Shown here: positions 49,967-52,144 of the stretch, in pieces
How the letters are laid out: the number at the start of each line of letters is the position of its first letter
Position numbering within the stretch: the stretch's first letter is position 1
DNA from: Pseudorhodoferax sp. Leaf265
GTDB taxonomy: Bacteria > Pseudomonadota > Gammaproteobacteria > Burkholderiales > Burkholderiaceae_C
NCBI RefSeq assembly: GCF_001422365.1
Contig: NZ_LMMT01000015.1
Location: 2,821-54,964, forward strand
Reading direction: 5' to 3'
Length of the DNA: 52,144 nucleotides
Position numbers and translations under genes: made by a program
Notes under the pieces: model-generated
The model's database searches: none
Told to the model about the DNA's origin: nothing
Seen by the model: only the letters and a program-made list of their open reading frames with translations

Positions 49967-49977
49967 GATTTTAAGTC
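49967..49977. repeat. attR core
   Basis: GATTTTAAGTC, the right copy of the 11-bp direct repeat (left copy 39725-39735). Confidence 0.85.
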
Positions 49978-50007
49978 CGCTGTGTCTGCCAGTTTCACCA
50001 TCGGGGC
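49967..50007 (-). tRNA. leuZ: 5' half of the interrupted tRNA-Leu(UAA)
   Basis: Minus-strand reading from 50007: acceptor GCCCCGA, TGGTGAAACTGGCAGACACA D region, anticodon stem GCGGA, loop CTTAAAA, then the element begins. Joined in silico to 39724-39673 it makes a 93-nt tRNA with perfect acceptor (GCCCCGA/TCGGGGC), anticodon (GCGGA/TCCGC) and T stems and a CCA end. On this side the sequence after the core starts AGTGTGCG and does not complete the anticodon stem, so no tRNA is rebuilt. It is 82 bp downstream of tRNA-Cys, the cysT-leuZ order known from E. coli. Confidence 0.92.
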
Positions 50008-50089
50008 AGCATGCCTGCCGATACGAAACAGCCCCTGGAGCGCTGGGCTGCAGGGGCTGCCGATCTTCATGAAATCATCACGAAGAATC

Positions 50090-50163
50090 TGGAGGCGCGA
50101 CCCGGAGTCGAACCGGGCTAGACGGATTTGCAATCCGTTGCATAACCGCTTTGCTATCGCGCC
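50090..50163 (-). tRNA. cysT: tRNA-Cys(GCA)
   Basis: 74 nt including CCA. Acceptor GGCGCGA/TCGCGCC, D arm TAGCAAAGCGGTTATGCA, anticodon stem ACGGA/TCCGT around loop TTGCAAA (anticodon GCA), T arm CCCGG-TTCGACT-CCGGG, discriminator T, encoded CCA. It lies 14 bp after the phhA stop on the same strand. Confidence 0.95.
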
Positions 50164-50176
50164 AAAAGCCCATGAT

Positions 50177-50182
50177 TCTATA
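50177..50182 (-). promoter_or_regulatory. Candidate -10 box of the tRNA-Cys/Leu transcript inside the phhA stop
   Basis: Minus strand TATAGA contains the phhA stop TAG and lies 13 bp before the tRNA-Cys 5' end, the right distance for a -10 box. No strong -35 is seen; transcription could also come through from phhA. Any transcript would run through the 5' tRNA-Leu half into the integrase gene. Confidence 0.4.
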
Positions 50183-51077
50183 CCAAGTTTTTGGCGTTCT
50201 TGGCCGCGTGGTACGTCCCGGTGCCACGCACGAGCACGCGGTCGCTGGCCAGCACGGTGCCGGGCACGTGCTCGGCCTGGCCCTGGGTGCGCGCGTACAG
50301 CGGCGCGAAGTCGATGCGGGCCAGTTCCAGCAGCTGATCGAGGTCGTCGATCACGAAGTAGCTCTCCTGGAAATCGTCGATGCGGTAGCGCGTGCGCATC
50401 ACGCGCTCGAGGTCGAAGGCGATGCGGTTGGGCGAGGGATCGTCGAGCGCGAACACGGTTTCCGTGTACGAGGAGGCGATGCCCGCGCCATAGATGCGCA
50501 GCCCGTCGGCCTGCTGCACGAGGCCGAATTCCACCGTGTACCAGTAGACCCGCGCCAGCTTGTCCAGCACGCCCAGCTGCTGCGCGCGCAGGCCGCCCAC
50601 GCCGTAGGCCTGGATGTAGTCGGCGATCGCCGGGTTCATGAGCATGGGCACATGGCCGAACACGTCGTGGAACACGTCGGGCTCTTCCAGGTAGTCCAGC
50701 TCGTGCGCCTGGCGGATGAAGTGGCCAGCTGGAAAGCGCCGGTTCGCGAGGTGCTCGAAGAACACCTCGTCTGGCACCAGGCCCGGCACGGCCACGACCT
50801 GCCAGCCGGTGCGGGCGTGCAGGATCTCGGAGAGGCGTTCGAAGTCGGGAATCTGCTCGGGGCCGATGGGCAGATCGCGCATGCCCTGCACGAAGGCATC
50901 GCAGGCGCGGCCCGGCAGCAGCCGGCTCTGGCGTTCGAACAGCGTCTTCCAGACGGCATGCTCCGCGGCCGTGTACTGCGACCAGCCCTGGTCGATCGTC
51001 CAGTCCGCGCGTGCAGGCCGGCCGGTGTCGCCGGCGGCCAGCCCGTGCCTGGCCTTGGTCTCTTGCTGTGCTTGCAT
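50178..51077 (-). CDS. phhA: Phenylalanine 4-monooxygenase
   Basis: 299 aa from ATG 51077 (GGGAGAGCAC precedes). Pterin-dependent aromatic hydroxylase: VFHDVFGHVPML provides Fe ligands H137 and H142, and E183 in YWYTVEFGL the third; PDEVFFEHLANRRFPAGHFIR and YGAGIASSYTE are typical. Converts phenylalanine to tyrosine with tetrahydrobiopterin or another tetrahydropterin and O2. Length is that of the compact bacterial form without a regulatory ACT domain. No pterin-carbinolamine dehydratase gene is adjacent. Confidence 0.95.
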   Translation of the reverse strand: MQAQQETKARHGLAAGDTGRPARADWTIDQGWSQYTAAEHAVWKTLFERQSRLLPGRACDAFVQGMRDLPIGPEQIPDFERLSEILHARTGWQVVAVPGLVPDEVFFEHLANRRFPAGHFIRQAHELDYLEEPDVFHDVFGHVPMLMNPAIADYIQAYGVGGLRAQQLGVLDKLARVYWYTVEFGLVQQADGLRIYGAGIASSYTETVFALDDPSPNRIAFDLERVMRTRYRIDDFQESYFVIDDLDQLLELARIDFAPLYARTQGQAEHVPGTVLASDRVLVRGTGTYHAAKNAKNLV

Positions 51078-51210
51078 GTGCTCTCCCGGTCGGCCGATGC
51101 GGCTTGTCCAGGCCATTGCACTGCGCCACGCGCCACCGCGCAAGAGGACGGCCACCCTAACGCGCGCACAACGCCGATATCCTGCGCGCGACAGCGCGGG
51201 CAGCGCAATG

Positions 51211-51226
51211 ACGCAAGAATCCTGCG
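51211..51226. promoter_or_regulatory. Candidate operator between phhA and GST (shared dyad)
   Basis: ACGCAAGAATCCTGCG, one base from the perfect palindrome CGCAGGAATCCTGCG and 14 of 16 identical to the hppD site at 30086-30101. A half-site TCCTGCG also occurs at 51180-51186, 40 bp away. The site is 134 bp upstream of phhA and 25 bp upstream of the GST ATG. Confidence 0.55.
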
Positions 51227-51250
51227 ACGCCCACGCTATCCTTCGCAGCC

Positions 51251-51919
51251 ATGCCCACCCTCTACCACTGCGTGAGCGCACGCTCGTTCCGTCCGCTGTG
51301 GACGCTGGAAGAACTGCAGGTGCCCTACGCGCTCAAGATGCTCCCGTTTCCGCCGCGCGCGCTGCAGCGCAGCTACCTGGACATCAACGTGCTGGGCACC
51401 GTGCCCTTCCTCGAGGATGGCGACCAGACCATGACCGAGTCGGCCGCCATGTGCCAGTACCTCGCGGAAACGCAGGACCCGGACAACCGCCTGGGCCTGT
51501 GGGTGGGGCGCGGCGAGCGCGACCACGCCCACTACCTGAACTGGCTGCACCACGGCGAGGCCACGCTGACCTTCCCGCAGACGCTGGTGCTGCGCTACGG
51601 CCGTTTCGAGCCGCCCGAGCGGCGCCAGCCCCAGGTGGCGGAGGACTACGGCCGCTGGTTCCTGGCGCGGCTGCGCGCGATCGCGGCGCGGCTGGAGCAC
51701 CAGTCCTTCCTGGCGGCCGACCGCTTCACGGCGGCCGACGTCTCGGTCGGCTACGCGCTGATGCTGGGCGAACTCGTCGGGCTGTCGGGCCAGTACCCGG
51801 CCAGCGTGCGGGCCTACTGGGAGCGGCTGCGCCAGCGGCCCGGCCACCTGCGGGCGCTGGCGGCCCAAGAGCAGGCCGCGCAGGCGCAGGGCGTGGCCGT
51901 GGCGCCTGCCACGGTCTGA
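51251..51919 (+). CDS. Glutathione S-transferase family protein
   Basis: 222 aa. N-terminal thioredoxin-like domain MPTLYHCVSARSFRPLWTLEELQVPYALKMLPFPP with the glutathione-binding TVPFLEDGDQTMTESAAMCQYLAE (~50-73), then an all-helical domain (~88-205) with FTAADVSVGYALMLGELVG. A catalytic Ser/Tyr near SARSFRP is possible. Substrate unknown. It is divergent from phhA with the dyad between them, so co-regulation with Phe/Tyr catabolism is possible. Its TGA stop lies in the left arm of the terminal inverted repeat. Confidence 0.88.
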   Translation: MPTLYHCVSARSFRPLWTLEELQVPYALKMLPFPPRALQRSYLDINVLGTVPFLEDGDQTMTESAAMCQYLAETQDPDNRLGLWVGRGERDHAHYLNWLHHGEATLTFPQTLVLRYGRFEPPERRQPQVAEDYGRWFLARLRAIAARLEHQSFLAADRFTAADVSVGYALMLGELVGLSGQYPASVRAYWERLRQRPGHLRALAAQEQAAQAQGVAVAPATV

Positions 51920-52096
51920 GAGGGTGTTTCCGAAATGAATAGGCCCACGGCCGCACCCTTCGGGCCGGGGCGCCCTGCGGCCATGGGCTGCGTCGCGCCA
52001 CTTGTCCGGGCTCCAGCACGGCCTGCGTGTCGCGCCTTGCCCATGGCCGCAGGGCACCCCGGCGTGGGCCTATTCATTTCGGAAACACCCTCTCAG
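51916..52096. repeat. MITE-like long inverted repeat
   Basis: Terminal arms 51916-51949 and 52063-52096 are perfect 34-bp reverse complements (outer end CTGAGAGGGTGTTTCC). Inside, 51965-51988 and 52039-52062 match in 23 of 24 positions (core CCCTGCGGCCATGGGC). The left arm has 15 extra bases between the two blocks, and the central loop is 50 nt. Non-coding. Either a miniature transposable element or a large bidirectional terminator hairpin. Confidence 0.9.
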
Positions 52097-52144
52097 GCTT
52101 CCTCGCTGCGCACGAACGACGCCAGCCCCTGGACCATGCGCGCG
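52093..52144 (-). CDS. 3' end of a gene running off the window
   Basis: The minus-strand frame reads ARMVQGLASFVRSEEA and stops at a TGA (52095-52093) inside the right arm of the inverted repeat. Only 16 residues are visible, so the product cannot be named. It is convergent with the GST gene. Confidence 0.5.
   Translation of the reverse strand, partial: ARMVQGLASFVRSEEA

Larger units (their letters stand above)
39725..49977. mobile_element. Phage-satellite-like integrative element in the anticodon loop of tRNA-Leu(UAA)
   Basis: 10.25 kb flanked by direct repeats of GATTTTAAGTC. Genes from the right end, mostly minus strand: tyrosine integrase, AlpA-like regulator, two small genes, SF3 helicase, Nu1-like small terminase, a small gene, capsid-like protein, four small genes, then nucleotidyltransferase-like and PLD-like cargo and a complete tRNA-Leu(UAA) on the plus strand. 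No large terminase, portal, tail or lysis genes are present. Size and content recall P4/PICI-type satellites that use a helper phage. A decayed prophage is the alternative, and a tape-measure-like scrap at 40.8 kb would fit that; but the compact, overlapping early genes argue for a working small element. Confidence 0.8.

Noticed and set aside
39673-50007. The two tRNA-Leu halves as a trans-spliced split tRNA
   Set aside because: Split tRNAs of archaea carry complementary leader sequences at the joint; none is seen here, and both halves contain the full 11-bp core, as expected of recombination.
1-52144. CRISPR array
   Set aside because: No regularly spaced direct repeats with unique spacers were seen; the only tandem boxes are the TGAC and TACGCAC groups.

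Overview
The window is high-GC, densely coded bacterial DNA. Three Bug-type (tripartite tricarboxylate transporter family) solute receptors, CaiB/BaiF CoA-transferases, IclR regulators, 4-hydroxyphenylpyruvate dioxygenase, phenylalanine hydroxylase and a class II DAHP synthase together suggest a Burkholderiales chromosome, probably Comamonadaceae. The taxon is inferred from gene content; no rRNA is present.

Layout. 1-3.6 kb: the 3' end of a secreted RTX-repeat protein gene, a family 4 glycosyltransferase, and a gene-poor stretch with a TGAC repeat array that looks like a transposon end. 3.6-6.1 kb: two small VOC proteins, a DUF2164 protein and a sulfatase. 6.1-11.3 kb: a predicted aromatic ring-cleavage operon (VOC dioxygenase, flavin hydroxylase, IclR regulator, fumarylacetoacetate-hydrolase-fold enzyme, SnoaL-like protein), divergent from its Bug receptor. 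11.3-22.0 kb: two divergent acyl-CoA catabolic operons (Bug, DUF35, cysteine-less thiolase fold, enoyl-CoA hydratase, SDR; and IclR, acyl-CoA dehydrogenase, NDP-forming acyl-CoA synthetase, CoA-transferase, nitronate monooxygenase-like). 22.0-23.0 kb: gene wreckage (headless TetR and frameshifted AMP-dependent ligase tail). 23.1-27.2 kb: LysR regulator divergent from HMG-CoA-lyase-like enzyme, CoA-transferase and Bug. 27.4-39.6 kb: housekeeping and accessory genes (DAHP synthase, hppD, transporter, peptidase, GDPD lipoprotein, patatin), including a small gene behind a LexA box that carries a beta-clamp-binding-like peptide.

39.7-50.0 kb holds the most striking feature: a 10.25-kb integrated element with tyrosine integrase, AlpA-like regulator, SF3 helicase, Nu1-like small terminase and a capsid-like protein, but no large terminase, portal, tail or lysis genes, so it resembles a phage satellite. 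It sits in the anticodon loop of the host tRNA-Leu(UAA) gene, next to tRNA-Cys, and cuts it into two non-functional halves at opposite ends. An 11-bp direct repeat flanks it. Just inside its left end it carries a complete, different tRNA-Leu(UAA), which plausibly replaces the broken gene. Two large palindromic regions, candidate integrase arm sites and defence-like cargo (nucleotidyltransferase, PLD-like) lie inside.

50.1-52.1 kb: tRNA-Cys, phhA, a glutathione S-transferase and a 181-bp MITE-like inverted repeat that supplies the stop codons of two convergent genes. phhA/GST and hppD share a near-perfect 15-bp dyad that may be the operator of a Phe/Tyr catabolic regulon.
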